Below are positions 35,797 through 49,043 of a stretch of 64,000 nt of DNA, in pieces (position 1 is the stretch's first letter; each line of letters begins with the position of its first letter). The notes under the pieces were generated by a model. The model did no database searches. It was not told the origin of the DNA and saw only the letters and a list, made by a program, of their open reading frames with translations. Source of the stretch: Hybos culiciformis (lineage: Eukaryota; Arthropoda; Insecta; Diptera; Hybotidae); assembly GCA_964007475.1 (NCBI GenBank), contig OZ023274.1:74101303-74165302 (forward strand), written 5' to 3'. Position numbers and translations under genes: made by a program.

Positions 35797-38520
35797 ATGA
35801 AATTTCTCTGTGTATTTCAGTTTTTGATATTTTTTATGTCTGTTAGCACAGAATTCTCGGAAAAAATTCAATACACTTTAAATTTAATTAAACAAGGTGA
35901 AGATATAATTGAAACAAGCAAATATGATAACATATTATTGCTATTGGGAAATACAGGTGGCGGCAAATCAACCCTTGCACAATTGATGGCCGGAGATAAT
36001 GACATGCTTATTTCAAAAGAGGTTACAAAAGATAGTGGAGAATTTATAATTGAAGATTCTGAAAACAAAATAAGTAACAATTCTACCTTAATATCTCAAA
36101 CTATTTTTCCGGATTTAGTTTTCAATAGTGTAACGAACTCTGCGTTTTATGATTGCCCTGGTTTCAGTGATACCAGAAATTCATCTATAGACATAGCATC
36201 AACATTTTTCATCCGAAAAGTTATTTCATCAGCGAAATCTATTAAAATAATTTTCGTTGTAAACTATTCTTCAGTGAAAGAAGGAGTTGATAGAAATGAT
36301 TTTCTCGTGCTCATCAAGCATGCGGCAACATTCTTCAAGAATTTCAAAAAATTTGAGGATTCTATTGCTATTGTTGTAACAAAAGTCGATAATTTATATG
36401 TAAAAAAAGGGACAGATTTAGTTATGGTTTCAGATGAAAAAATTATTGAAAACATTGCACAATTTTTACAAAAGGGAAAAGATTCCTTAAAAGATTTTAT
36501 AAAAGTAGAAAATGACATTTCTAAACAAGAGACCCTTAAAAATGCTATAGAATTAATAGATATTTTATTAAAACAAGATAACAGCATATTTGAAAAAATT
36601 GGAATTTTTCGGCGACCAGATGAAGCTGGTCCTGTAAGCAAAATTCAACTTTTACAAAATGGAAAATTAATTCTTCAAAATTTATTTGATACAAATATCA
36701 AGTATGTTAACCAAAATGATGAAGATTTTGGATACACAATTTCCGAGGAATCTAAAGCAGATATAAATTCAATTGTTGAACAAATTAATGTCGAAATCAG
36801 CAAGTCTATCACGGAAGTTGCGGACTTTTTGAAAATCAGCTTTTTAAAGTTGGAAAATGAGTTTACTGACTTGTTAGGTTTAAAAAATAGTTTTGTTATG
36901 GCTTTCGATACTGTTTCCGAAATGGTTAAAAGTTTTAATTCATTAGAGTCACCGAAAGAACTATCTGCTATGTTGATTGATACTTTTAATAATAAGCTTC
37001 ACTTGCCAATTTCTGATGAAATAGTTTCAAATATAATAAAATATGACAATTTTATTGAATTTTTGCAATTGGTATCTTCAAAAAAACTGACTTTAAGGCC
37101 TTTACTCATGACTGAAGCATTTGAACATGGAATTAAGTATTTAAGTGATTCGAAGGTTATTTACACTTTTCTTGCTGACTTTCACATTAAACTATCCGAT
37201 TGGAGCGTACAGTTGAATCCTGCTGCATTTAATGTAGAATTTTTTAAAAACCACATGTTTGAAATTGAAAAACAAGGCGTGGCTGTGACTGGAAATGAAA
37301 TTAAAAGCTTTCTAGATCAGATTTACTACGAAGAAATTAAGAATGGTTACAGAATTCCTGGATTTGATAGTATTGTTAATGTTGAATTTAATTCTATTAA
37401 ACTAATTGTACTATTTGAAATTTTAGAAATAACACTTAATGCCAAAATAGAAGTTTATTGCGAGAATAACAATATCTTGGTAGCTAGAGGGAATTTCGTT
37501 AAATTAAGCACTATTTTGAGCACCCAGATTTGTCCTGAAAAAATTCAGAGAATAGAAGTTTACGGTTTACGTAAAATATTTTTTGATCAAGACCTACAAC
37601 AAATTGGCCAAAACATAAGAGTGTTAATGGCTTCGTCCATTTGGGAAGTAATCGATATTCGACAAATTAATTTGATTGGAGATAGTACAGGAGGACATCC
37701 TGAAATTAAAGCTGCAAATGGCCCAAGTGATGTAGCAGGCGGTGTTGACGGTGTTGACGGTGGCCATGGCGCAAATGGATTACCTGGAATCAGAGCGGAA
37801 TCTGGTGGTGCTTTTTTCGCAATAAGTGCAAGAATGATTAATGGTCATAATTTGGTAGTAAGATCTATAGGAGGAAACGGAGGAGCAGGACAAAATGGTG
37901 GTGACGGTGGTAATGGTGAGAATGGAAAAGACGTGGATTGGATATGTGACCCTAATGAACCCCCACAACCAGGATGTCCACTTGTTCAAAAAGGTGGAAT
38001 GGCTGGAAGGGGGGGAAATGGTGGCCATGGAGGTAAAGGTGGCTTTGCTGGTCACAGTAGTGAAGTAGAAGTTATAAGTGTTGTAGAAAATCCAACAGTT
38101 CAGGTTGAACAAATCAATGGACAACCTGGGTTTGATGGAATTGGAGGCCAGCATGGAATTGGAGGAATTAGTGGTAACCAGTGCACAGGTAATTTTAATA
38201 ATTTTTTGTTTTTGTTATAAAGTAATCTCATAACTCTATTTTATAAAATAGGGTATTTTGGAGACCTGCCGATGCCTCCAACACCCATAACACTTGAATG
38301 TACTAAAATAAAGGCAGATGATGGGCTTGATGGAATTGCTGGAGGAAACCCTTCCAATTATCTCCAAGCAGACGTTATTGATATAGACAGAAAATTGGAT
38401 TTTTTCAATAGTTTCAAAAATTTTATTTCTTCTGAGTTGAATAATCGAATAATGACAAGTGTATTAACAGATTTCTTGAATGCGCTGAACTCAAATGAAA
38501 ATCTAAGAAAAATAACTTAA
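35797..38520 (+). CDS. SG4: secreted P-loop GTPase-like, glycine-rich protein
   Basis: Exons 35797-38188 and 38252-38520, with a 63-bp phase-1 intron, give 886 residues. Signal peptide about 1-18 (MKFLCVFQFLIFFMSVST); Walker A GNTGGGKST at 51-59; DCPGFSDTRN about 119-128; TKVDN about 195-199. It belongs to the SG4-SG6 subgroup, marked by FPDLVFN, LKQDNSxFEKIGIFRRPDEAG, SLESPKELSA and QQIGQNIRVLMAS, and it differs from SG1-SG3 throughout the helical middle. The glycine-rich part has DVAGGVDGVDGGHGANG. The variable insert, DWICDPNEPPQPGCP, contains two cysteines not seen in the other paralogs. Function unknown. Confidence 0.86.
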
Positions 38521-39679
38521 TCGCAAATGCATATAATGTTCACACTCACATATACACATATTAAGTACTCGAATCATTTGTATCGACTTTCTTAACTTAA
38601 AACAGTGAAAAAACATTCCATACTCAACTTTATAATAATAGTATTCATATTCAAATAAAATAAAAATCTTTAAAATAATTAAATTAAAAATCTGAAATTT
38701 AAATTTAGTATTTTACTTGAAAATAAACGTTATAATTTAATAATTTAATTTCTTATTTTTGCTGTGTGACTTCTGTAATAAATAAATAAAAATAAAATTA
38801 TTTTGACTTCTTTAGTTTGGTTATTAAAATGAACAGTGGAAAATTGGTGAAAAAATTATTATGGAATGTTTATAAATTATTTAGCGTTTAAAATAAAATT
38901 ACTGAAAAAATTTAGTCACCCTTTTTATAATAATACAAAATTTTCAGTAATTTTAATAAAATAAGAATAGCAATTTTGTTTCATTAAGTAAACATTTGTT
39001 TTTTTTTAATTTTGACTAGGTAAATGATAGAAACTAAAAAAAATTGTTTCTAAAAACCCAAAACCCAAAAACCGTGGTTTCGAGAAATGCGTTTTTTCAA
39101 AAACCCTATTCTTGCTTCTATTCGAAGAAATTCATAGTTTGATTGATGTTTATTTCGATTTGTAACATAATTCAAATTTCCCATTGCAATTACAAGTTCT
39201 AACCCGTATTCCAGGCAATTGTACGTTACTGAACTCTTAAGCTACAGAGTAACTCACTGCTTCTTTTAAATTTTCTTTTACATTTTTTTTACATATTTAA
39301 ATATATTATAAATTGGTATGAAAAATATCATATAATTTAGAACAAGTATAAAGGTAATAAAAAGGATTGATCTGGAGGAGTTGGAAATGTTGAACAACTA
39401 ATTTCACCGATTTTCTTAACATGTTAAGGTTCAAAAGTTGTGACATATTAACTTATATTTTTGATAATTCGTGACTAATGCCGATTCTAAGTAAAGGTTC
39501 TTAAAAATTAAATTTATTTAAATGCTAAAAACTAATTAATAAATTTATTTGTTTTGAAGAAAAGAAATAAAAAAATGTATTAAAAGTTGTTCAGTTGACG
39601 AGGGTTTCCTGTTAATTAATATTATAGATAAGAATGTATACAGTTTTGTTTATTCTAAATGCAGCCTCAAAGTATTTGT
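38521..39679. other. Intergenic SG4-SG5
   Basis: AT-rich spacer. No gene, clear repeat or element was recognised. Confidence 0.55.
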
Positions 39680-39827
39680 TTTCCTTATCTACAATTTGAA
39701 GTGCTGTTATCTGACATGATTAAAAAAAATTAAAAATACAGAATTTATTTAAAGAACTTGATTTAAAGCTTAGAAATTCAGAAAAATTGCGTTATTTGAA
39801 AAGCACTGTGAATATAAGTAAGTCGAC
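39680..39827 (+). promoter_or_regulatory. Upstream region of SG5
   Basis: Two GATA-type sites, CTTATCT (39684-39690) and TTATCTG (39717-39723). CTTGATTTAAAGCTT at 39758 corresponds to the TTGATTTAAGCAAAG element of SG4 and SG7, about 70 bp before the ATG. Confidence 0.42.
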
Positions 39828-42800
39828 ATGAGACTAATATGTGTCGTCGAACTTTTAATTCTGTCTATCACTGTTAGCACTGAAGTGTCGGAAAAAATTG
39901 AGTATACTTTAAATTTAATTAAACAAGGTGAACAAAAAATTGAAACTGGAAAACATGATAACATAATATTGTTATTAGGAAATACTGGAGGAGGTAAATC
40001 TACCCTTGCACAATTAATGGCTGGAAATAATGACAAACTTATTTCAAAAGAGGTTACAAAAGATAGTGGAGAATTTATAATTGAAGATTCTGAAAACAAA
40101 ATAAGTAACAATTCTACCTTAATATCTCAAACTATTTTTCCGGATTTATTTTTCAATAGTGTAACAAACTCTGCATTTTATGATTGCCCTGGTTTCAGTG
40201 ATACCAGAAATTCATCTATAGACATAGCATCAACATTTTTCATTCGAAAAGTTATTTCATCAGCAAAATCAATTAAAATAATTTTCGTTGTAAACTATTC
40301 TTCAGTGAAAGAAGGAGTTGATAGAAATGATTTTCTGGTGCTGATCAAGCATGCGGCAACATTCTTCAAGAATATCAAAAAATTTGAGGATTCTATTGCT
40401 ATTGTTGTAACAAAAGTCGATAATTTATATGTAAAAAAAGGGACAGATTTAGTTATGGTTTCAAATGAAAAAATTATTGAAAACATTGCACAATTTTTAC
40501 AAAAGGCAAAGGAATCCTTAAAAAATTTTATAAAAGAAGAAAATGACATTTCCAAACAAGATACACTTAAAAATGCTATAGTTTTAACAGATATTTTATT
40601 AAAACAAGATAACAGCTTATTTGAAAAAATTGGAATTTTTCGGCGACCAGATGAAGCAGGTCCTGTAAGCAAAATTCAACTTTTACAAAATGGCAAATTA
40701 ATTCTTCAAAATTTATTTTATACAAATATCAAGTATGTTAACCAAAATGATGAAGATTTTGGATACACAATTTCTGAGGAATCTAAAGCGGATATAAATT
40801 CAATTGTTGAACAAATTAATGTCGAAATCAGCAAATGTATCACGGAAGTGGCGGAATTTTTGAAAACCAGTTTTTTAAAGTTGGAAAATGAGTTTACTGA
40901 CTTTTCAGCTTTGAAAAATAGTTTTGTTTTGGCTTTCGATACTGTTTCCGAAATGGTTAAAAGTTTTAATTCATTAGAATCACCGAAAGAACTATCTGCT
41001 GTGTTGATTGATACTTTTGATAATAAGCTTGGTTTGCCAATATCTGAAGATATAGTTTCGAATATACTAAAGTATGATAATTTTATTGAATTTTTGCAGT
41101 TGGTTTCATCAAAAAAACTGACTTTAAGGCCTCTATTCATGACTGAAGCTTTTGAACATGGTATTAAGTATTTAAGTGATTCGAAAGATATTTACATTTT
41201 TCTTACTGACTTTCACATTAAACTTTCCGATTGGAGCGTACAATTGAATCCTGCTGCATTTAATATAGAAATTTTTAAAAACCACATATTTGAAATTGAA
41301 AAACAAGGCGTGGCTGTTACTGGAAATCAAATTAAAAGCTTTCTAGATCAGATTTACAACGAAGAAATTAAGAATGGTTATACAATTCCTGGATTTGATA
41401 GTATTGTTAATGCTGAATTTAATTCTATTAAACTAATTGTACTAATTGAAATTTTAGAAATAACACTTAATGCCAAAATAGAAGTTTATTGCGAGAATAA
41501 CAATATCTTGGTAGCTAGAGGGAATTTCGTTAGATTAAGTACTATTTTGAACACCCAGATTTGTCCTGAAAAAATTCAGAGAATAGAAGTTTACGGTTTA
41601 CGTAAAATATTTTTTGATCAAGACCTAGAACAGATTGGACAAAACATAAGAGTGTTAATGGCTTCGTCCATTTGGGAAGTAATCGATATTAGACAAATTA
41701 ATTTGATTGGAGATAGTACCGGGAGATATCCTGAAATTAAAGCTGCAAATGGCCCAAGTGATGTAGCAGGTGGTGTTAACGGTGTTGACGGTGGTCATGG
41801 CGCAAATGGATTACCTGGAATCAGAGCGGAATCTGGTGGTGCTTTTTTCGGAATAAGTGCTAGAATGATTAATGGTCATAATTTGGTAGTAAGATCTATA
41901 GGAGGAAACGGAGGAGCAGGACAAAATGGTGGTGACGGAGGTAATGGTGAGAATGGGAAAGACGTGACTTGGATTAAAGACCCGAATGGGCCCTCATACA
42001 TTCATGGATATACGATTATTCAACCTGGAGGAACGGGCGGAAAAGGTGGTAATGGTGGTCATGGAGGGAAAGGTGGTTTCGGTGGCCTCGGTAGTGAAGT
42101 AGATTTGATAAGTATTATAGAGAGCTCTCCCACCCGGGTGGAGAGAACTAATGGGCAGCCTGGTCCTGACGGCATGGGTGGGCAACATGGAATTGGAGGA
42201 ACTAGTGGTAATCAATGCACAGGTAGTTTTATAATTTTTTTGTAACAGATACGATATTTCACATCCTAAAATTTTAAAGAACTAAAGTTTTTCGTTATCG
42301 TTATTTTAAAAACTTATTCGTGGAAAAATGCTCGTTGTACAAAATGGGATGTATTAAAATTTCCACTACTTCAATTTCGTAAATTTTTTACAAGAAGAAC
42401 CTAGAATAGATTTTGTATATGGTGGATTTGGAACATAAAAATACCATAGAGGAACTTATAAAACAAATGTGGGTTGATGAATGTCGTATCCCATCATTTT
42501 TTAAACAGGATATAATTTTATTCAATATTTATTTTTTGAATAGAACATAATTTTATACAATATATATTTTTTTGGAACAGGTTTTCTTCTAATTCAGCCC
42601 CCAATGTATCCAATACCTACAGGAGTTCAATGCAATAAAATGAAAGCAGATGATGGGTCTGATGGAGTTATTGGTGGAAATCCTTCTCCTTATCCCCAGG
42701 CTGATGTAATTTTCGTCGACCGAAAATTGGATTTTGTCAATAATTTGAAAAATTTAGTAACAGTGAATTTGAATAATCGGATAACGAAGAGTTTATTAAC

Positions 42801-42852
42801 AGATTTTTTGAACTCCTTAAATTCGAATGAAAATCTTAATAAAATTGCTTAA
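39828..42852 (+). CDS. SG5: secreted P-loop GTPase-like, glycine-rich protein
   Basis: Exons 39828-42222 and 42581-42852 give 888 residues. The phase-1 intron is 358 bp, against about 60-64 bp in most paralogs, apparently by later sequence gain. Signal peptide MRLICVVELLILSITVST; Walker A at 51-59; DCPGFSDTRN and TKVDN as in SG4. The stretch LKTSFLKLENEFTDFSALKN through DNKLGLP matches SG6 with almost no change, while the next about 60 residues resemble SG4 instead, suggesting gene conversion. Variable insert TWIKDPNGPSYIHGYTI. In SG1-SG4 the insert is followed by GGMGG or GGMAG; here it is GGTGG. Function unknown. Confidence 0.85.
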
Positions 42853-43904
42853 TTTATCTCTTATAAACATTTTAAATATGAATTTTGTCATTTACTATGT
42901 AAAATAATATAGTAGGAAATACTTAGAATCGTTATTTAAGAAAGCATTTTGTTCAGCTACTGTGATAAATAAACTGAAATCGGACGGGGCTTGATTTTAA
43001 ATAAAAACTGTTTTTTATATTGACAATCACATTAACGAAGAAAATAAGAAGAGAAAAGAATAAGAATTAATTTTAAATAAATAATTAATTCTAAATTAAT
43101 AACAAAATTAAAAAAAACTCCTTATTTCTTAATTTTTGATAGACTAAGTGTTAAACTTGGAGAATAAGTATGTACTTTTAGACCCTTTCTTTAATATAAC
43201 TTTAATTTTACTGTGAAACATACGACATACCATTATTTATATTTCAATTTAATCTTTATACAGTATTTATTCAATATTTATATTTTTACAATTTTTCTTA
43301 CATTTATACAGATTAGGATTATTTATATAATACCTTTCTAATCTTTATACAGTATAATTAATATATATAGTAATGATCGAAGTTTAGGTATTAAATTTCC
43401 AGAAAAAAAAGGAAAATTAGAGTACAGAATTTTGATAAATGAATGAATTTATTAGAGTTTCTTATTTTATTTCAATTTTAAAAGAACTTTTATGATTTTA
43501 TCTAGATACGTATGTATATACTTAATGCTCTTTATTAAAATCAAACTAAAGAACTTAAGACAAAATAAAATTCAGTTAACGATTGTTTTTACAAATAAAT
43601 TTTCACATTAAAAAAAGTATATGTGTACCTTATAGTTATAATAACATATTATTTTCTTTTTTTTAATAAACTGCCTAAAAACGACTAGAACTGTTTTTTG
43701 AAGTTAATATTTTGCCAACAGATGAAACCTTTTTACTATTTTCTTATCTGGTTGTATAGATTTGAACATGCCGAAAAAAAACATGGAGATGAGCACACGG
43801 GGATCCAGCATCTCATAACATGATGATCTACACTACAGACTAAATAAAAAACAAACAAAGTGTTTTTCTTTATCCGTTATCATTTATCAATTAATTAAAA
43901 TGCA
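42853..43904. other. Intergenic SG5 to pseudogene fragment
   Basis: AT-rich spacer with GATAAATAAACTG (possible polyadenylation signal region) near 42962. No gene was recognised. Confidence 0.5.
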
Positions 43905-44862
43905 ATTTAAAAATACTTGAGCATAACACGTTCAAGTTGTTGACTTTCACATGGGTTGGGTACGTTTAACTGTATTTCACTTCACTGTATATCACTTCAC
44001 TGTATATCACCTTACTGTATTTTCATTTCACTGTATTTCTATTTACTGCATTTCATTTCACTGGTATTTAATTTCCCAGTATTTCATTTCACTGTATTTC
44101 ATTTGACTATTTCAATTGACTTTATTTCACTTTATATCTTGATTTTATGTCATTTTCCAAATCCATCATCATTCTCTGCATCAGATGAGTCAAAATTTTC
44201 TTCGCTTGAGTTAAATAAAAAATAATTTAATCTATATGTAATTCTTTTGGAAAAGGTCAAATTACTTACTTGATTTAAAGTAATTAATTAAAGATTGTTG
44301 ATCAAAATTAAAAGGAGTTTAATTTTTTTTCATTCAAAATTTCTTCGTTGATTTTAGGCTTTTTCCAAATGGATGTTGTTCAAACAACTTTTTTTTTTAA
44401 AGTTTCTTACAACTGGCTTTATGGCACTTTATATATTGACTTTATGTCACATTATAAAAGCGACATAAGGTCAATTGACTTTATTTCACTTTATATCTTT
44501 ATTTTATAAAGTCAATTGACATTATGTCGCTTTTAAAAGTGGCATAAGGTCAATTGACTTTATGTCACTTGACTTTAAGGCACCCCCCCGAAAATGACAA
44601 ATGTACATACTTTAAAAAAATACAGTGAAAAAATACAGTGAATTGAAATTACAGTGAAATAGAATACAGTAAAATGGAAAATACAGTAAAATGGAATACA
44701 GTGAATTGGTAAAACAGTGAACTTCAAAAATACAGTGTAATGATACTACAGTGAAATGATCGTACAGTGAACCGCTCCCCTTTCACATTAAACTTTCTGA
44801 TTTGAGCGTACAATTAAATCCTACTGCATTTATCAGATTTACAACGATTATTAAAGTTGTAT
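43905..44862 (+). pseudogene. GTPase-array relic split by a foldback element
   Basis: Right of the foldback element, 44781-44832 translates as FHIKLSDLSVQLNPTAF, matching FHIKLSDWSVQLNPAAF in SG4 and SG5, with the tryptophan changed to leucine. It then jumps to a CAGATTTACAACG segment that in the live genes lies about 90 bases further on, so there is an internal deletion. Left of the element, GTTGTTGACTTTCACAT (43936-43952) matches the sequence just before this point in the paralogs. It has no start, P-loop or glycine-rich part. It is a small remnant of a former array member. Confidence 0.72.
43953..44779. mobile_element. Foldback-type element, 9-bp TSD
   Basis: The element is 827 bp, flanked by perfect 9-bp direct repeats CTTTCACAT (43944-43952 and 44780-44788). 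Its long arms are built from short degenerate repeats: the left arm (about 43970-44110) repeats CACTGTATTTCATTT, and the right arm (about 44620-44770) repeats the complement, ATACAGTGAAATG. The centre holds inverted TTGACTTTATGTCACTTTAT units (about 44420-44580). Repeat-built inverted arms with 9-bp duplications resemble Drosophila FB (foldback, Mutator-related) elements. No transposase is present. Confidence 0.82.
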
Positions 44863-45039
44863 GAAAATTTTAGTAAAATTAATTTAATTATAGTTATAAT
44901 TGGTTATGACGCAAAATTGTAATTTGATAAGAAAAATTGTAATTTGATAAGGATTGTAATTTGATAAGGAAAGCAAGCTTTTTTTGATAATGTGTGTTTA
45001 TATAATACTAATTTTAAAATAGTATGTTTACATCTTCAA

Positions 45040-45161
45040 CTAGATAATATGCATTTTCTTATCTACATATTTTATTAGAATTAAGAGCTTTTTGAAATTT
45101 CTTGATAAAAGCAAAGGAATAAAGTAATATTGTATTATTCACTTAATATAAATTAATCAAT
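45040..45161 (+). promoter_or_regulatory. Upstream region of SG6
   Basis: GATA-type sites TAGATAA (45041) and CTTATCT (45058-45064). CTTGATAAAAGCAAAG at 45101-45116 is the counterpart of the SG4/SG7 element, about 60 bp before the ATG. Confidence 0.42.
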
Positions 45162-47880
45162 ATGAGATTTCTCCACGTAATTGTGTCTGTCATATTTACT
45201 ATCTCTGTTGGCTCGGAAATGTCGGAAAAAATTCAATACACATTAAATTTAATAAAACAAGGTGAACAAAAAATTGAAACTGGAAAACATGATAACATAA
45301 TATTGTTATTAGGAAATACTGGAGGAGGTAAATCTACCCTTGCACAATTAATGGCTGGAGATAATGACAAGCTTATTTCAAAAGAGGTTACAAAAGATAG
45401 TGGAGAATTTATAATTCAAGATTCTGAAAACAAAATAAGTAAAAATTCTACCTTAATATCTCAAACTATTTTTCCGGATTTATTTTTCAATAGTGTAACA
45501 AACTCTGCATTTTATGATTGCCCTGGCTTTAGTGATACCAGAAATTCATCTATAGACATAGCATCAACATTTTTCATTCGAAAAGTTATTTCATCAGCCA
45601 AATCTATTAAAATAATTTTCGTTGTAAACTATTCTTCAGTGAAAGAAGGAGTTGATAGAAATGACTTTCTCGTGCTGATCAAGCATGCGGCAACATTCTT
45701 CAAGAATTTCAAAAAATTTGAGGATTCTATTGCTATTGTTGCAACAAAAGTCGATAATTTATATGTAAAAAAAGGGACAGATTTAGTTATGGTTTCAGAT
45801 GAAAAAATTATTGAAAACATTGCACAATTTTTACAAAAAGGAAAGGATTCCTTAAAGCATTTTATAAAAGAAGAAAATGACATTTCCAAACAAGAAACCC
45901 TTAAAAATGCTATGGTATTAATCGATATTTTATTAAAACAAGATAACAGCTTATTTGAAAAAATTGGAATTTTTCGGCGACCAGATGAAGCTGGTCCAGT
46001 AAGCAAAATTCAACTTTTACAAAATGGCAAATTAATTCTTCAAAATTTATTTGATACAAATATCAAGTATGTTAACCAAAATGATGAAGATTTTGGATAC
46101 ACAATTTCTGAGGAATCTAAAGCGGATATAAATTCAATTGTTGAACAAATTATTGTCGAAATCAGCAAATGTATCACGGAAGTGGCGGACTTTTTGAAAA
46201 CCAGTTTTTTAAAGTTGGAAAATGAGTTTACTGACTTTTCAGCTTTGAAAAATAGTTTTGTTTTGGCTTTCGATACTGTTTCCGAAATGGTTAAAAGTTT
46301 TAATTCATTAGAATCACCGAAAGAACTATCTGCTGTGTTGATTGATACTTTTGATAATAAGCTTGGTTTGCCGTTATCTGATCAATTAATTTCGAATACA
46401 ACAAAATACGATACTTTTTTAGATTTTATACAGCTGGTAACTTCAAATAAGCAAACTTTGAAGCCTTTGCTCATGACAGAAGCATTTGAAGATGGTATTA
46501 AGTATTTAGGTGATTCGAAAGTTATTTACAATTTTCTTGTTGATTTTCACATTAAACTTTCGGATTGGAGTGTACAAATAAATCCTGCTGCATTTAATAT
46601 AGAAAATTTTAAAAATGAAATGTTTGAAATTGGAAAACAAGGCGTGGCTGTGACTGGAAATCAAATTAAAAACTTTCTTGATCAGATTTACTATGAAGAA
46701 ATTAAGAATGGTTATACAATTCCTGGTTTTGATAGTATTGTTAATGCTGAATTCAATTCTATTAAACTAAATATACTATTTGAAATTTTAGAAACAACAC
46801 TTATACCCAAAGAAGAAATTTATTGCGAAAATAACAATATCGTAATAGCTAAAGGGAGTTTTGTTAAGCTTAGTACGGTTTTAAATACTCAGATTTGCCC
46901 TGAAAAAATTCAGAGAATAGAAGTTTATGGTTTGCGTAAAATATTTTTTGATCAAGATTTACAACAAATCGGCCAAAACATACGAGTGTTGATGGCTTCC
47001 TACATTTGGGAAGTAATTGATATTAGGCAAATTAATTTAATTGGAAACAGTGCAAATGGACATGCTGAAATAAAAGCTGCTAATGGCCAAGGTGGTGCAG
47101 GTGGTGGTATTGAAGGAGCGAACGGTAACCACGGTGCTAATGGATTACCTGGAATCAGAGCCGAATGTGGTGGAGCATTCTTTGGTATCAGTTCTAGAAC
47201 GATAAATGGACATAATTTAGTTATAAAATCTATAGGAGGGAACGGAGGACCGGGTCAAAATGCAGGTGATGGTGGTAATGGTGAAAACGGAAAAGATGTC
47301 GGTTGGGAAAGAAATAAATTGGGTAATAGTGATTTAGTACAAAATGGTGGAATGGGTGGAAGAGGTGGAAATGGTGGTCACGGAGGTAAGGGCGGGCTTG
47401 CTGGTATTGGCAGTAAATTGGAACTTATAGGGGTTCTAGAAAACCCATTGGTTCGAATTGAACAAATCAAAGGACAGCCTGGACCTGATGGAGCTGGAGG
47501 TCAACATGGTATTGGAGGAACGAGCGGCAATCAATGTACAGGTTGGTTTTATCAGCTTTTTAGTTCATTGTCAAATTTTTTTTAACGTTTTATTTTATGT
47601 CATAGCTTTCATATTAATGGAGCCACCGAAACCTCCATTTCCAGTAAATATTAAATGCTCTAAAATTAAAGCAGATGATGGATCTGATGGAATTAGGGGT
47701 GGAATTCCTTCTTCTTATCCCCCGGCCGATCAAGTTGATATTGAACAAAAATCAGATTTCCTGAACAAATTCAAAAATTTGATATCAATTAATTTAAATA
47801 ATCGGCTCATGAAGAATATATTAACAGATTTTTTGAATGGCCTGAATTCGAATAAAATTTTTACTAAAATTGTTCAGTAA
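45162..47880 (+). CDS. SG6: secreted P-loop GTPase-like, glycine-rich protein
   Basis: Exons 45162-47541 and 47606-47880, with a 64-bp phase-1 intron (donor CAG|GTTGGT, acceptor CATAG), give 884 residues. Signal peptide about 1-18 (MRFLHVIVSVIFTISVGS); Walker A at 51-59; DCPGFSDTRN and TKVDN present. Its first half is nearly the same as SG5. From LGLPLSDQLI onward it departs, and its C-terminal part shares MASYIWEV and KGSFVKLSTVLNTQ with SG7. It has the shortest variable insert (GWERNKLGNSDLVQ). The splice junction makes alanine-phenylalanine where most paralogs have glycine-phenylalanine. Function unknown. Confidence 0.85.
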
Positions 47881-48479
47881 TAAAGTAATAGACAATTAAG
47901 TTTTGTACTTGTTAAATATTGAAATTTATTATTTTGCTACATATTATAAAAATAATAATTTTTTAGTTTTTGTTGGATAAATAAAGTTAATTAAAATAAA
48001 TGAATAACAAATAAAAAATTTAGGCATAATCTGATTCTAATTAATACCTATGTTTGAAATAAATAAAATTTTATGATGAATGACGAAATTGAACAAGTTT
48101 GAAAATGGACCGTATTTTTTGTTGAAATATTTACAGTTTTATACATCTTTTTGTATTAAATCGCAGAAATTTGAGAGCAAGAAACGAAAAAACTTCATGT
48201 AAAATAGCTGAAATAGTATACATACGATTAAAAACCTAAATACATGAAAATGATAACTTCTGTTATTCAACAAATGGATGGAATTTTACATTTATATAAA
48301 GACAACTGCACAAACATATTTTTTTTCTGACACTTGCATTTTAATTGTTCCAAAAAGGGGGTTTCTTATTAAGTACTACGACTTGATAAGACAACAAGTT
48401 ATTTTGAGTATGCTTGTAAAAAATTGGCAAAAGAATTAATGTGCTTTGCTTATAGTCTAAAAGCTCGCAACGTTTTTGA
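47881..48479. other. Intergenic SG6 to MITE
   Basis: AT-rich spacer, with GGATAAATAAAG near 47974 as a plausible polyadenylation signal for SG6. No gene was recognised. Confidence 0.5.
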
Positions 48480-48886
48480 CACGTGATTTAAACAAGGCTC
48501 ATTTTTTAATATGTTGTTCCATGGTACGGTGCAGGACCCATAAGGGTAGTCTGGCTGTCAGATGACATTGAGTTTACTCGTGGGAGCAGATCCAGGTAGG
48601 TCAAAGAAAAAATACAAAATTATGTGATAATAGATTTATTGTAATGTCATTTGTTTCTGCTTATTATATATGAAATGTTAATGCATCATTGCCAGACGGC
48701 TTCGGAGTTGTTAAGACCGTGCCAGACCTTGAGTTATAACAAAATAAAAACATCATTTTCACATACCTACCTGGTTCTGCTCCCACGGGTAAACGCAACG
48801 TCGTCTGACAACCAGACTACCCGTATGCGTCCTGCCCCGTAGCATGGAACAATATATTAAAAAATGAGCCTTGCCAAAATCACGTG
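48480..48886. mobile_element. Foldback/MITE with about 120-bp inverted repeats
   Basis: The left arm (48480-48601) begins CACGTGATTT and includes AAGGCTCATTTTTTAATAT, GTAGTCTGG and GTGGGAGCAGA. The right arm (48764-48886) is its imperfect complement, ending AATCACGTG. The 162-bp centre is non-coding, so short frames across it are meaningless. No unambiguous target duplication was found. It ends 157 bp before the SG7 ATG, so it forms the distal edge of that gene's upstream region. Confidence 0.8.
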
Positions 48887-48929
48887 AATTCTTACGTTGT
48901 GTGCTCTTGGACTATTATGTATTCAATGT

Positions 48930-49043
48930 TTTCTTATCAGTTTAATTAAAAAAAACACTTTTTCTTCGTATATTTTGATTTAAGCAAAGACATTTATAAT
49001 TGTTGATTAATTCGACTATAACCGTAAATATAAAATAGTCGAT
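48930..49043 (+). promoter_or_regulatory. Upstream region of SG7
   Basis: GATA-type CTTATCAGTT (48933) and TTTTGATTTAAGCAAAGAC (48973-48991), the latter identical to the SG4 upstream element and at nearly the same distance from the ATG. Confidence 0.45.
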
